Below are positions 42,187-53,125 of a DNA stretch of 64,000 nucleotides, one piece after another. Within the stretch, counting starts at the first letter, position 1; every line of letters begins with the position of its first letter. The notes beneath the pieces are model-generated. The model had not been told where the DNA came from and did no database searches. It saw only the letters and a program-made list of their open reading frames with translations. Position numbers and translations under genes: made by a program. The stretch covers positions 1,612,001-1,676,000 of the forward strand of contig CAVUMX010000001.1 in the NCBI GenBank assembly GCA_963742725.1. Direction: 5' to 3'. This stretch comes from CAVVAL01 sp963742725. GTDB lineage: Bacteria; Actinomycetota; Actinomycetes; Mycobacteriales; Cryptosporangiaceae.

Positions 42187-44139
42187 GACCACGCCACCGC
42201 CATCAGGGCGACCACCACGAGGAAGGCACCTCCGAGCATCGTCAGTGCGTACGACCGGACGAACCCGGTCTGGAGTCGGCGTAGTCGGCCGGAACTGCCG
42301 CCGACGGCGGCCGCCAGCCCGTTGACCACGCCGTCGATGCCGCGTCCGTCGACGTAGACCAGCGCGCGGGTGAGCCACTGGCCGGGCCGCATGAGCACGG
42401 TCTCGTTGAACGCGTCGGCGTAGAGGTTGCGCCGGGCGGCCAGCACGATCGGGTTCGACGTGGGCTGCTCCTCCAGCGCGGTGCCGCGGCGGAACAGCAG
42501 CGAAGCCCAGCCCGGCGCCGATGACGACGACGAGCATCACGAGGCCGGTCACCGCGATGGGCGGCAGCTTGTGCGCCGCCTCGGCGGCTCCCTCACCGGC
42601 GCCGTGCCCGCCACCGGTGACCGGGGCGAGCCAGTTCACGAGCGCGTCACCGGACGTGAGAAGGAAACCGGCGGCGACGGAACCGAGCGCGAGGACGACC
42701 ATCGGGACGGTCATCGAGGCCGGCGACTCGTGCGGGTGGTCGATGTCGTCCGTCCACCGTTTCTTGCCGAAGAACGTCAGCACCATGAGCCGGGTCATGT
42801 AGAAGGCCGTGAGCCCGGCGCCGAGCAGGGCCGCGCCGCCGAACAGCCAGCCGGTCCAACCGGGACGGTCGAACGCGTGCTCGATGATCGGGTCCTTGGA
42901 GAAGAAGCCCGACAGCGGCGGGATACCGATGATCGCGAGGTACCCGAGGCCGAACGTGGCGGTGGTGACCGGCATGTACTTCGCCAGCCCGCCGAACCGC
43001 CGGATGTCGACCTGGTCGTTCATGCCGTGCATGACGGAGCCGGCGCCGAGGAACAGCCCGGCCTTGAAGAAGCCGTGGGTGAGCAGGTGCAGGATGCCCA
43101 GCGCGTACGCGGGGCCGCCGAGGCCGACGGCCAGGAACATGTAGCCGATCTGGGACACCGTCGAGTACGCCAGCACGCGCTTGATGTCGTCCTTCGCGCA
43201 GCCGATGACGCACCCGATGAGCAGCGTGATCGCGCCGACCGCGCAGACGACCGTCTGACCGGTGGGGCTCAGGTCGATAGATCGGGCTGGCCCGCACGAT
43301 GAGGTAGACACCGGCGGTCACCATCGTCGCCGCGTGGATCAGGGCGGAGACCGGCGTCGGGCCCTCCATCGCGTCCGGGAGCCACGCCTGGAGCGGGAAC
43401 TGGCCGGACTTGCCGCACGCGCCGAGCAGGAGCAGCAGCGCCAGCGCGGTGGCCGTGGTGGTGGACAGGTTGCCCACGCCGTTGAAGACGTCCTCGTAAC
43501 GAGGTCGTGCCCAGCGCGGCGAACATCACGAAGATCGCGATCGCCAGGCCGACGTCGCCGACCCGGTTCATGATGAACGCCTTCTTGGCGGCCGTCGCGG
43601 CGGTCGGCTTGTGGTACCAGAACGCGATCAGCAGGTACGACGCCAGACCGACGCCCTCCCAGCCGACGTACAGCGCCACGAAGTTGTTGCCGAGCACCAG
43701 CAGCAGCATGGCGGCGACGAACAGGTTCAGGTAGCGCGAAGAACCGGCGCCGGCCGTCGTCGTGCGCCATGTACCCGACCGAGTACACGTGGATCAGGAA
43801 CCCGACCCCGGTGATCAGCAGCACGAACACCGCCGACAGCGGGTCGTAGCAGCAGCCCGGCGTCGACCTTGAGGTCGCCGACCGGGATGAACGAGAACAG
43901 GTGCTGCTCGACCGAGCGCTCCTCCATCCCGCGCAGGGTGAAGAAGTACGTCAGGCCCAGCACGAAGCTGACGCCGACCGTCGCGCAGCCCGAGCAGGTG
44001 GCCCCACTTGTCGGCGCGGCGGCCGAGCAGCAGCAGGATCGCGGCGCCGGCGAGCGGCAGCGCGATGAGCAGCCAGAGACTACTCGAGCGTCCCCGTTGC
44101 CGGCGCGTACTCCACCGCCAGCGCTCCAGATCCAGGCAT
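42183..44139 (-). pseudogene. nuoL: NADH-quinone oxidoreductase subunit L, seven frame disruptions
   Basis: Largest antiporter-like subunit with the lateral helix. Segments in successive frames read as one NuoL: MPGSGALAVEYAPATGTLE, LWLLIALPLAGAAILLLLGR, VLGLTYFFTLRGMEER, VFVLLITGVGFLIHVYSVGYM, LGNNFVALYVGWEGVGL, PLQAWLPDAMEGPTPVSALI, AYSTVSQIGYMF, and NLYADAFNETVL near the end. Breaks near 44087, 43987, 43853, 43734, 43500, 43278 and 42496; each fits one extra base, and length 1957 leaves remainder 1, as seven insertions predict. Start ATG 44139. Confidence 0.88.
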
Positions 44140-44147
44140 CGTTTCCC

Positions 44148-44456
44148 TCAGTATTTGAGCAGGTTGGCGTCGTCGACCGAGGCCGACCGGCGGGTCCGGA
44201 AGATCGCCATGATGATCGCCAGGCCGATGACCACCTCGGCCGCCGCCACCACCATCACGAAGAACGCCATGATCTGGCCGTCCAGGGTCCCGTTGATCCG
44301 GGAGAAGGTGACCAGCGTCAGGTTCGCGGCGTTGAGCATCAGCTCGATGCACATGAACACCACGATCGCGTTCCGGCGGACCAGCACGCCGACAGCGCCG
44401 ATCGTGAACAGCGCCGCCGCGAGGATCAGGTAGTACGTGGGGTCACACGGCCTCAT
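44148..44456 (-). CDS. nuoK: NADH-quinone oxidoreductase subunit K
   Basis: 102 residues, intact, three membrane helices. Starts MRPCDPTYYLILAAALFTIG; the conserved glutamate helix VVFMCIELMLNAANL and AAAEVVIGLAII carry the two buried Glu residues of the proton path. ATG at 44456 overlaps the nuoJ stop as ATGA. Its clean frame amid broken neighbours is notable. Confidence 0.96.
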   Translation of the reverse strand: MRPCDPTYYLILAAALFTIGAVGVLVRRNAIVVFMCIELMLNAANLTLVTFSRINGTLDGQIMAFFVMVVAAAEVVIGLAIIMAIFRTRRSASVDDANLLKY

Positions 44457-45227
44457 CCCTTCGGGGTGGTCAGGCCGGTGTCCAGCGCGCGGCGCTCGAC
44501 GACCTCGGGGACGCTCGACTCGGCCGGCGTGCCGTCGGGCAGCAGGGCCGGGGTGGCCACCGAGTTGGCGGTCGCGTAGACGCCGGGACCGGGCTTGGGC
44601 GCCGGGTAGTTGCCGGGCGCGAACCGCGCCTGCGACCGCTCGCGCTGCGTGAGCCGCTCGCCCCGCTGCCGCTCGACGTGCGCCAGCACCATCGCGCCGA
44701 CAGCCGCCGTGATGAGCAGGGCGCTCGCCGCCTCGAACGCGAAGACGTAGCTGGTGAACAGCTTCGCGGCCAGCGCCGGCACGTTGCCGTCGGCGTTGGC
44801 CTCGACAAGGCCGACGGACTCGCCGCCCCGGACCGCCCGCCACAGGCCCGGCGCGATCAGACCGGCGAGGCCGATGCCCAGCGCCGTGCGCCGCGAGGCG
44901 TTGCCCGCGCAGTGTCTCCACCACGGAGTCCGTGGAGTCCCGGCCGACCAGCATCAGCACGAACAGGAACAGGATCATGATCGCGCCGGTGTAGACGATG
45001 ATCTGCGCCATGCCGATGAACGCGCCGCCCTGCAGGACGTAGAACACGCCGAGGCTGAACATCGTCATGACCAGGAACAGCGCCGAGTGGACCGCGTTGC
45101 GCGCGAGCACCATCCCGATCGCGCCGCCGAGCGCCACCGGGCCGAGGATCCAGAACGTGACGGCTTCACCCGTCGACATGTCTCCTGCCTCGACAGCAAG
45201 CGTGGCCGTGGCCGCGAGCGCGCTCAT
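44453..45227 (-). pseudogene. nuoJ: NADH-quinone oxidoreductase subunit J, one frame disruption
   Basis: Membrane subunit with five helices. First frame: MSALAATATLAVEAG, then VTFWILGPVALGGAIGMV, NAVHSALFLV and QIIVYTGAIMILFLFVLML; after a one-base insertion near 44910, VPALAAKLFTSYVFAFEAASALLITAAVG and a soluble tail ending in TGLTTPKG. Length 775 leaves remainder 1, as expected. AGGAGG precedes ATG 45227; an internal ATG at 45180 is also possible. Overlaps nuoI and nuoK by ATGA. Confidence 0.9.
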
Positions 45228-45775
45228 GCCCGTACCTCCTTGGCGCCGGCCGGGCGCTCCGCGCCGGCGGAAGCGCCGGGGTTCTCGACGCCCGAGACGT
45301 AGTAGTCGGTCTCGGTCTCGCCGAGCCGCATCGGGTGCGGCGGCTGCTCCATGCCCGCCAGCAGCGGCGCGAGCAGCTGTTCCTTGGTGAAGATCAGGTC
45401 GGCACGGCTGTCGCTGGCCAGCTCGTACTCGTTGCTCATGGTGAGCGAACGGGTCGGGCAGGCCTCGATGCAGAGTCCGCAGAAGATGCAGCGCGCGTAG
45501 TTGATCTGGTAGACCGCGCCGTACCGCTCACCCGGGGAGAAGCGCTCCTCCTCGGTGTTGTCGCCGCCCTCGACGTAGATCGCGTCGGCCGGGCAGGCCC
45601 ATGCGCACAGCTCGCAGCCGACGCATTTCTCCAGCCCGTCCGGGTGCCGGTTCAGCACGTGCCGGCCGTGGTAGCGCGGCGCGGTGGGCTGCGGCGCGTC
45701 CGGGTACTTGATCGTCACCTGCGGACGGAACATGTGCGCGAACGTCAGGCCGAAGCCCTTGATGGCGTCGAACAC
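45224..45775 (-). CDS. nuoI: NADH-quinone oxidoreductase subunit I
   Basis: 183 residues, intact. Carries clusters N6a and N6b in two CxxCxxCxxxCP motifs, CVGCELCAWACP and CIFCGLCIEACP, that pass electrons toward NuoB. GTG start at 45775; stop overlaps nuoJ. The Ala/Gly/Pro-rich last 20 residues after YYVSGVENPG are a variable tail. Confidence 0.96.
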   Translation of the reverse strand: MFDAIKGFGLTFAHMFRPQVTIKYPDAPQPTAPRYHGRHVLNRHPDGLEKCVGCELCAWACPADAIYVEGGDNTEEERFSPGERYGAVYQINYARCIFCGLCIEACPTRSLTMSNEYELASDSRADLIFTKEQLLAPLLAGMEQPPHPMRLGETETDYYVSGVENPGASAGAERPAGAKEVRA

Positions 45776-45776
45776 G

Positions 45777-47100
45777 TCACTCCTTCCCTACGGTGCTGCC
45801 GGTGGAGACCGTGACAGCGGGGCTTCTCGCCACTGGTGAGCTTGAGCCGCGGTGACGGCGGTACCACCAGGTCGATCGGGTGGCAGCGGGAAGCCACCCT
45901 CGTGAACCGGCACGGACGCGTCCACCTTCGGTTCCTTCTTCTTCTCCGGCAGGAACAGGCTCAGCAGCCAGGACGGCCGCGAGCGCGGCGCCGACTGCGC
46001 CGAGGAGCTGCCGGTTGCCGAGGTCGTACTCCGCGCTGGACGGTGCGGGCGGCCGCGACGAGCAGGATCCAGAGCCAGGCTGATCGGGACGAGGATCTTC
46101 CAGCCGAACGCGCATGAACTGGTCGTACCGGAGCCGCGGCAGCGTGCCCCGCAGCCAGATGAAGACGAACAGGGCGGCGGCGACCTTGCCGATGAACCAG
46201 AGCACGGGCCACCAGCCGGTGTTCGCGCCCTCCCAGAGCGTGCCGATGCCGAACGGCGCCCGCCAGCCGCCGAGGAACAGCGTCGTGGCCAGCGCCGAGA
46301 CGGTGACCATGTTGACGTACTCGGCGAGGAAGAACAGCGCGAACTTCAGCGACGTGTACTCGGTGTGGAAGCCGCCGACCAGCTCCGACTCGGCCTCGGG
46401 GAGGTCGAACGGGGCACGGTTGGTCTCGCCGACCGCCGAGATCGCGTAGATGACGAAGCTCGGCACCAGGATCACGCAGTACCAGAAGTCGGCCTGCGGC
46501 GGCGACGATCTCGCTGGTCGACAGCGAACCGGCCGTGAGGAAGACGGCGACGATCGACAGGCCCATCGCGACCTCGTACGAGATCATCTGGGCGGCCGAC
46601 CGCAGCGCGCCGAGCAGCGGGTACGTCGAGCCGGACGCCCATCCGCCGAGCACGATGCCGTACACGCCGAGCGACGAGCAGGCCAGCACGTACAGCACGC
46701 TGACCGGGAAGTCGGTGAGCTGCAGCGCCGTCTGGTGGCCGAAGATGCTGACCTCGGGACCGATCGGGATGACCGCGAACGCCATCAGCGCCGGCACGCA
46801 CGACACGATCGGGGCGATGAAGTAGACGGCCTTGTCGGCCGCCTTCGGCATGATGTCTTCCTTGAAGGCCAGCTTCAGGCCGTCCGCGAGGGTCTGCAAC
46901 ATGCCCCACGGGCCGACCCGGTTCGGGCCGGGCCGCACCTGCATCCAGCCGACGACCTTGCGCTCGAAGACGATCGTGAGCAGCGTCATCAGCACCAGGA
47001 AGATGAAGATCCCGACGACCTTCACCAGCACGAGCCAGAACGGGATCCCGGCCACGTCGGCGTAGAGCCAACCGATGACCGAGTTGTCGGCGAGGTTCAC
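45777..47100 (-). pseudogene. nuoH: NADH-quinone oxidoreductase subunit H, seven frame disruptions
   Basis: Membrane subunit forming the quinone chamber. Start MNLADNSVIGWLYADVAG; ERKVVGWMQVRPGPNRVGP and GWASGSTYPLLGALRSAAQM are standard. After a break near 46497 the next frame gives FDLPEAESELVGGFHTEYT; further breaks near 46110, 46070, 46031, 45965, 45878 and 45819 in the last helix and tail (PEKKKEPKVDASVPV). Length 1324 leaves remainder 1, as seven insertions predict. The tail after the last helix is longer than in E. coli, as in other actinomycetes. Confidence 0.88.
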
Positions 47101-49528
47101 TGTGCGGCCTCCACGGCGGAGATCTTCACGACGGACCCGGCGTCGGCCGCGAGGGTCCTGCGCACTGTCGAGCCGACCGAGTTGGTCGGCAGCCAGACCA
47201 CGCGGTCCGGCATCTCGGTGACGACCAGCGGCAACGTGATCGAGCCGCGTTCGGTGCCGACCTGGACCTTGTCGCCGTCGGCGGCACCGATCTCGGCGGC
47301 GGTACCGGCCGAGAGGTGGACGACCGCCGGGCGGGCCGTGCCGGCCAGGTGCTCCTCGCCGTCCTGGAGGCTGCCCAGGTCGAGCAGGTGCCGCCAGGTC
47401 GCGAGGATCGCCTCCCCGGCACCCGGCTTCGGACGCTCCCCGACGGGATGCCCGACGAGTACCGGCCTCGGCGCCGCCGTGGCGGGTAGCGCCGCCAGCT
47501 CGGCCCGGATGGCGTCGACCGCCGCCAGGTTCAGCTCGACGCCGAACTCGGCGCGATCGTGTCGAGCACCCGGGCGTCCGTCAGGGCGCCGGTGCCGGAC
47601 AGCGTGAGACCGAACGGCCGCTCGCGGCCCTCCCAGTCGACGTACGTGCCGGCCTTCTCGACGGCCGGCGCGACAGGTAGGACCACATCGGCGTGGCTGG
47701 TCACGGTGCTGGACCGCAGCTCCAGGCTCACCACGAACCCGACGCGCTCCAGGGCCGCCTCGGCGGCGTCCGGGTCGGGCAAGTCGTTGGGGTCGACGCC
47801 GCCGACGACCAGCGCGGCGAGTTCGCCACCAGCTGCCGCCGCGAGGATGCCCGCCGTGTCTCGACCGACCTCGGCTCGGCAGGGAGCCTTCCTCGAGGCC
47901 CCACGCGGTTCGAGCTCGGTCCGGGCGGCCGTGTCGGTGACCGACCGGCCGCCGGGCAGCAGGTTCGGCAGCAGGCCGGCGTCGAGCGCACCCCGCTCGC
48001 CCGCGCGGCGCGGGATCCACGCCAGCCGGGCACCGGAGATGTCCGCGAGCCGCGCGGCCGCCGAGAGCGCGCCCGGCACGCTGGCCAGCCGCTCGCCGAC
48101 GAGGATCACGGCGCCGGGAGTACCCAGGGCGGCGACACGTCGGACAGGTCGCCGCTGCCACCGGTCAGCGCGTCCAGCACCTTCGGCTCGGCGCCGGGGA
48201 CCGCCTGGATCAGGGTCCCGCCGAGCTTGGTCAGGCCCTTGCTCGCGAGCGGCGCCACTGCCGAAGACCCGCAGGCCGCCGTTGCGCCAGGCCTTGCGCA
48301 GCCGCAGGAAGACGATCGGCGACTCGTCCTCGGGCTCGAAGCCGACGAGGAGGACGGCCGGGGCCGCTTCCAGGTCGGCGTACGTGACGCCGAGGCCGGC
48401 GCCCGCGACGTGCGCGGCCAGGAACTCGGCCTCCTCGACGGAGTGCGGCCGGGACCGGAAGTCCACATCGTTGGTGTCAGGGCGACGCGCGCGAACTTGC
48501 TGTACGCGTACGCGTCCTCGAGCGTGAGCCGGCCACCGGCCAGCACGCCGACGCCGCCCTTGTCCGTCGCCTCGCGCAGCCCCTCGGCGACCCGCTCCAT
48601 CGCGTCGGTCCAGGAGGCGGGCTCCAGCTCACCGTTGGCGTTGCGGATCAGCGGGGTGGTGATGCCGGTCGATCGCCGTGGAGTACGTGAACGCCCAGCG
48701 GCCCTTGTCGCAGTTCCACTCCTCGTTCACCGCCGGGTCCTCGCCGGCCAGGCGGCGCAGCACCTTGCCGCGGCGCCAGTCCGTCCGCAGCGAGCAGCCG
48801 GACGCGCAGTGCTCGCACGCGCTCGGCGTCGACACCAGGTCGAACGGGCGGGCGCGGAACCGGTACGCGGCGCCGGTCAGCGCGCCGACCGGGCAGATCT
48901 GCACGGTGTTGCCGGAGAAGTACGACTGGAACGGCTCGTCCTCGTAGATCGCCACCTGCTCCAGCGCGCCGCGCTCGAACAGCTCGATGAACGGGTCGCC
49001 GGCGATCTGCTGGCTGAACCGGGTGCAGCGGGCGCACAGCACGCACCGCTCGCGGTCGAGCAGCACCTGGGACGAGATGTTGATCGGCTTCGGGTACGTC
49101 CGCTTCACGTCCCGGAACCGGGACTCGGCGGGGCCGTTGCTCAGCGCCTGGTTCTGGAGCGGGCACTCGCCGCCCTTGTCGCAGACGGGGCAGTCCAGCG
49201 GGTGGTTGATCAGCAGCAGCTCCAGCGTGCCGCGCTGCGCCTTCTCGGCGACCGGGCTGGACAGCTGCGTCCGGACGACCATGCCCTCGGTCACCGTCGA
49301 CGTGCAGGCCGCGAGCGGCTTGCGCTGCCCCTCCACCTCGACGATGCACTGCCGGCACGCGCCGATCGGGTCGAGCAGCGGGTGGTCGCAGAACCGCGGG
49401 ATCTGGATCCCGAGCTGCTCGGCGGCCCGGATGATCAGCGTTCCCTTGGGGACGGTCAGCTCGATGCCGTCGATGGTCAGCGTGACGCCGCCGGTGATCG
49501 CCGGCGTCTTCTCAGGTGCGAGGGTCAT
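47097..49528 (-). pseudogene. nuoG: NADH-quinone oxidoreductase subunit G, at least five frame disruptions
   Basis: Large iron-sulfur subunit. Intact N-terminal third: MTLAPEKTPAITGG, 2Fe-2S motif CDHPLLDPIGACRQC, the His-Cys cluster HPLDCPVCDKGGEC, CVLCARCTRFS, and CEHCASGC for further 4Fe-4S clusters. Breaks near 48672 and 48256 fit one extra base, those near 48473, 48116 and 47555 one missing base, and two compensating changes lie near 47880; length 2432 leaves remainder 2, as that sum predicts. The molybdopterin-like C-terminal domain is otherwise recognisable. ATG 49528; stop overlaps nuoH. Confidence 0.88.
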
Positions 49529-49530
49529 GG

Positions 49531-50850
49531 TCAGTGCGCTCCCGCGGTGGCCAGTACCGAGGGGTCGCTGTTGCCCAGCGGGCACGCGCCCTCGCGGACG
49601 TGGGCGATGTACTCGTCCCGGAAGTACTTGATCGAGGACACCACCGGGCTGGTCGCGCCGTCACCGAGGGCGCAGAACGACCGGCCGAAGATGTTGTCGC
49701 AGGTGTCGAGGAGGGTCTCGAGGTCCTCCTCGGTGCCCTTGCCGTGTTCGAGCCGGCGGAGCACCTGCACCATCCAGTAGTTGCCCTCGCGGCACGGCGT
49801 GCACTTGCCGCACGACTCGTGGGCGTAGAACTCGATGAAGCGCAGCGTCGCGCCGACGATGCAGACCGACTGGTCGAACATCATCAGCGCGGTCGTACCG
49901 AGCATCGACCCGGCCGCCGCCGCACCCTCGAAGTCCAGCGGGACGTCGAGGTGCTCGGGTGTGAAGTACGGGGTGGACGAGCCGCCAGGGGTCCAGAACT
50001 TCAGCTCGTACCCGTCCTGCATCCCGCCGGCCATGTCGAGCAGCTGCCGCAGCGTCGTGCCGAGGGCCGCCTCGTACTGGCCGGGCTTCTTCACCCGTCC
50101 GGAGAGCGAGTAGATCTTCGGGCCGGGCGACTTCTCGGTGCCCATCGACTTCCACCAGTCGGCGCCGCCGAGCACGATGTACGGCACGCTCGCCAGCGTC
50201 TCGACGTTGTTGACGACCGTCGGCGAACCGTAGAGGCCGTGCGTCGCCGGGAACGGCGGCTTCAGCCGCGGCTGGCCCCGGTACCCCTCCAGCGAGTCCA
50301 GCAGCGCCGTCTCCTCGCCGCAGATGTACGCGCCGGCTCCGGCGTGGACGGTCAGCTCGCAGTTGTAGCCGGTACCCAGGATGTTCTTGCCCAGGTAGCC
50401 CCGCGCGTACGCCTCCTTGACCGCGTGCTGCAGCCGCCGGAACGCGTGGATCGCCTCGCCCCGCACGTAGATGAACGCGTGGTTCGCGCGGATCGCGTAC
50501 GAGGCGATGATGATGCCCTCGATGAGCCCGTGCGGGTCCGCCATCATGTACGGCAGGTCCTTGCAGGTGCCGGGCTCGCCCTCGTCGGCGTTCACGACCA
50601 GATAATGAGGACTTGCCGGCTCTCCCGGTTTAGCCTGCGGGATGAAGCCCCACTTCATGCCGGTCGGGAAGCCGGCGCCGCCGCGACCGCGCAGACCCGA
50701 GTCCTTGACCAGCTGGATCAGCTCGTCCGGATGGGCCTTGAGCGCCTTGCGGAGCCCGGAGTAACCGTCAAGGCGCTCGTAGGTGCTCAGCCGGTACGCG
50801 TCCGGGGAGAGCCAGCGCTTCGTGAGGACGGGGGTGAGCTGCTCCGTCAC
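49531..50850 (-). CDS. nuoF: NADH-quinone oxidoreductase subunit F
   Basis: 439 residues, intact. NADH- and FMN-binding subunit where electrons enter. Glycine-rich GLRGRGGAGFPTGMKWGF binds NADH, NADEGEPGTCKD binds FMN, and ESCGKCTPCREG plus a later Cys hold cluster N3. GTG at 50850 overlaps the nuoE stop as GTGA. Confidence 0.97.
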   Translation of the reverse strand: MTEQLTPVLTKRWLSPDAYRLSTYERLDGYSGLRKALKAHPDELIQLVKDSGLRGRGGAGFPTGMKWGFIPQAKPGEPASPHYLVVNADEGEPGTCKDLPYMMADPHGLIEGIIIASYAIRANHAFIYVRGEAIHAFRRLQHAVKEAYARGYLGKNILGTGYNCELTVHAGAGAYICGEETALLDSLEGYRGQPRLKPPFPATHGLYGSPTVVNNVETLASVPYIVLGGADWWKSMGTEKSPGPKIYSLSGRVKKPGQYEAALGTTLRQLLDMAGGMQDGYELKFWTPGGSSTPYFTPEHLDVPLDFEGAAAAGSMLGTTALMMFDQSVCIVGATLRFIEFYAHESCGKCTPCREGNYWMVQVLRRLEHGKGTEEDLETLLDTCDNIFGRSFCALGDGATSPVVSSIKYFRDEYIAHVREGACPLGNSDPSVLATAGAH

Positions 50851-51800
50851 TTCTTCTCCTCCTGAGCCGGAGCACCGTCAGCCGGAGCACCGTCAGCCGG
50901 AGCGGCGGCCTTCCTCGCCGGAGCCTTCCGCTTCGCCGGCTCGGCGGCCGGCGGGGTGCTTGCGGCCGCCGGGGTGCTCACCACCGCGGGCGGGGTGTCG
51001 CCGGCCGGCTTACCGTCCGCTGCCGGCTTGGGCGCTGTCGCCGGAACCGGCGCGGCGGCCGCCTTCGGCGGGACCGGCTTGATCGGAGTGTTCGGATCGA
51101 AGCCCGGCACCGACACGCGCTGGTCCTCGGCGAGGCGGTTGCCGGCCAGGGTCGGCGCACCGGCCGGACCGTCGGCCACGGCGCCGTCGCGCTCGTCGAG
51201 GAAGCCGGCGAGCTGGAGCGACGTCTCCTTGAACGAGCAGAGGCGCGCGCCACGACTGGGCTGGGGGCGGTCGCCGGACTGGAGCCGCTTGACGATGTCC
51301 AGCGCCTGGTCCGCGTCCACCTGGTCGAAGAACTCGTAGTTCACCGTGAGGACGGGGCCGTAGTCACACGCCGCCAGGCACTCGGCGTGTTCGAGGGTGA
51401 TCGCGCCGTCCTCGGTGGTCTGGTCGTGGCCGACACCGAGGTGGTCGGACAGCGTCCGGTACGCCTTGTCGCCGCCGAGCACGCCACACATCGTGTTCGT
51501 GCAGACGCTCACCAGGTACTCGCCGACCGGCCGGCGCTTGTACATGGTGTAGAAGGTGGCGACCGCGCCGACCTCGGCCTTGGTCAGGCCCAGGTGTTCG
51601 GCGCAGAACGCGATGCCCTCGGGGCTGACGTAGCCGTCGACCGACTGCACCAGGTGCAGCATCGGCAGCAGCGCCGACCGGGCCCGGCCGGCGGGGTAGC
51701 GCGCGATGATCGCATCCGCCTTGACCCGCAGGTCCGCCTTGCCCTCGTCCGTCCCACTCGGCCGTAGACGCTGCGGATTCTCAGACTGTGTTTGCTGCAT
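50847..51800 (-). CDS. nuoE: NADH-quinone oxidoreductase subunit E with a long Pro/Ala tail
   Basis: 317 residues. Thioredoxin-like 2Fe-2S subunit; cluster N1a ligands in CTNTMC and CLAACD. The conserved domain ends by about residue 200; the remaining about 110 residues are a low-complexity Ala/Pro/Lys tail (PVPPKAAAAPVPATAPKP..., with a repeated PADGA). Bacterial NuoE is usually 160-240 residues, so this is a long extension. ATG at 51800 shares its first base with the nuoD stop (TAATG). Confidence 0.95.
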   Translation of the reverse strand: MQQTQSENPQRLRPSGTDEGKADLRVKADAIIARYPAGRARSALLPMLHLVQSVDGYVSPEGIAFCAEHLGLTKAEVGAVATFYTMYKRRPVGEYLVSVCTNTMCGVLGGDKAYRTLSDHLGVGHDQTTEDGAITLEHAECLAACDYGPVLTVNYEFFDQVDADQALDIVKRLQSGDRPQPSRGARLCSFKETSLQLAGFLDERDGAVADGPAGAPTLAGNRLAEDQRVSVPGFDPNTPIKPVPPKAAAAPVPATAPKPAADGKPAGDTPPAVVSTPAAASTPPAAEPAKRKAPARKAAAPADGAPADGAPAQEEKK

Positions 51801-53125
51801 TAGCGGTCCACTCCACCCATAACCGGGTCCAACGACGCACCAGCGGCGATGACGTCGGCGATCGGGGCGCCTTCCACCATCGCCGGGAAGCTCTGCAGGT
51901 TGACGAACGAAGGTTCGCGCACGTGGACGCGGTACGGCCTGGTGCCGCCGTCGCTGACCACGTGCATGCCGAGCTCGCCGCGCGGCGACTCGATCGGCAC
52001 GTACACCTGGCCGGCGGGGACCCGGAAGCCCTCGGTGACCAGCTTGAAGTGGTGGATCAGGGCCTCCATCGACTGGCCCATGATCTTCCGGACGTGCTCC
52101 AGGGAGTTGCCGAGACCGTCCGCACCGAGCGCGAGCTGCGCCGGCCACGCGATCTTCTTGTCCTCGACCATCACCGGACCGGGCTTGAGCCGCCCCAGTG
52201 CCTGCTCGCAGATCTTCAGCGACTCACGGATCTCCGCCAGCCGGACGAGGTACCGGCCCCACACGTCGCCGGTGCGCTCGGTCGGCACGTCGAAGTCGTA
52301 CGTCTCGTAACCGCAGTACGGCTCGGTCTTGCGCAGGTCCCAGGGGAGACCGGCCGACCGCAGCACCGGACCGGTCACGCCGAGCGCCACGCAGCCCTGC
52401 ACGTCGAGGTAGCCGACGTCCTGGGTGCGCTTCTGCCAGATCGGGTTGCCGGACAGCAGGTCCTCGTACTCGCCGAGCCGCTTCGGCATGATCGCGAGGA
52501 AGTCGCGGATCTTCTGCTCGGCCTCCGGCGGGAAGTCCTGCGAGACGCCGCCCGGACGGACGTACGCCATGTTCATCCGCAGCCCGGTGACCAGCTCGAA
52601 GATGTCGAGGATCTGCTCCCGCTCGCGGAAGCCGTAGATCATCATCGACAGCGCGCCCAGCTCCATGCCGGTCGTCGCGAGCCACACCAGGTGCGAGGCG
52701 ACCCGGTTCAGCTCCATGAGCAGCACGCGGATCGTGGTCGCCCGCTCCGGCACCTCGACGCCCAGCAGCTTCTCGACCGCCAGGCAGTACGCCGTCTCGT
52801 TGAAGATCGGCGCCAGGTAGTCCATGCGGGTGACGAACGTGGTGCCCTGGGTCCAGTTCCGGTACTCGGTGTTCTTCTCGATACCGGTGTGGAGGTACCC
52901 GATGACGGTCCGCGCCTCGGTGACCGTCTCGCCCTCCAGTTCGAGGACGAGCCGCAGCACGCCGTGCGTCGACGGGTGCTGCGGACCCATGTTGACGACG
53001 AGCTTCTCGTCGTGGATCGGGTCGCCGCTACCGCCCAGGAGGCTGTCCCAGTCGCCGCCGGTGACCGTGTAGATCCGGCCCTCGGTCGTCTCCCGCTCGC
53101 TGGCGTAAGGATCGGTGGTGGTCAC
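51800..53125 (-). CDS. nuoD: NADH-quinone oxidoreductase subunit D
   Basis: 441 residues, intact. 49-kDa-type subunit lining the quinone site. Conserved NMGPQHPSTHGVLRLVLELEGE, GYLHTGIEKNTEYR, RVLLMELNRVASHL, and MVEDKKIAWPAQ. GTG at 53125 overlaps the nuoC stop as GTGA. Confidence 0.97.
   Translation of the reverse strand: MTTTDPYASERETTEGRIYTVTGGDWDSLLGGSGDPIHDEKLVVNMGPQHPSTHGVLRLVLELEGETVTEARTVIGYLHTGIEKNTEYRNWTQGTTFVTRMDYLAPIFNETAYCLAVEKLLGVEVPERATTIRVLLMELNRVASHLVWLATTGMELGALSMMIYGFREREQILDIFELVTGLRMNMAYVRPGGVSQDFPPEAEQKIRDFLAIMPKRLGEYEDLLSGNPIWQKRTQDVGYLDVQGCVALGVTGPVLRSAGLPWDLRKTEPYCGYETYDFDVPTERTGDVWGRYLVRLAEIRESLKICEQALGRLKPGPVMVEDKKIAWPAQLALGADGLGNSLEHVRKIMGQSMEALIHHFKLVTEGFRVPAGQVYVPIESPRGELGMHVVSDGGTRPYRVHVREPSFVNLQSFPAMVEGAPIADVIAAGASLDPVMGGVDR

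Noticed and set aside
39086..49528. Treating each fragment of nuoN/M/L/J/H/G as a separate small gene
   Set aside because: Fragments join in order into full-length subunits with preserved overlaps; they are pieces of six genes split by single-base shifts.
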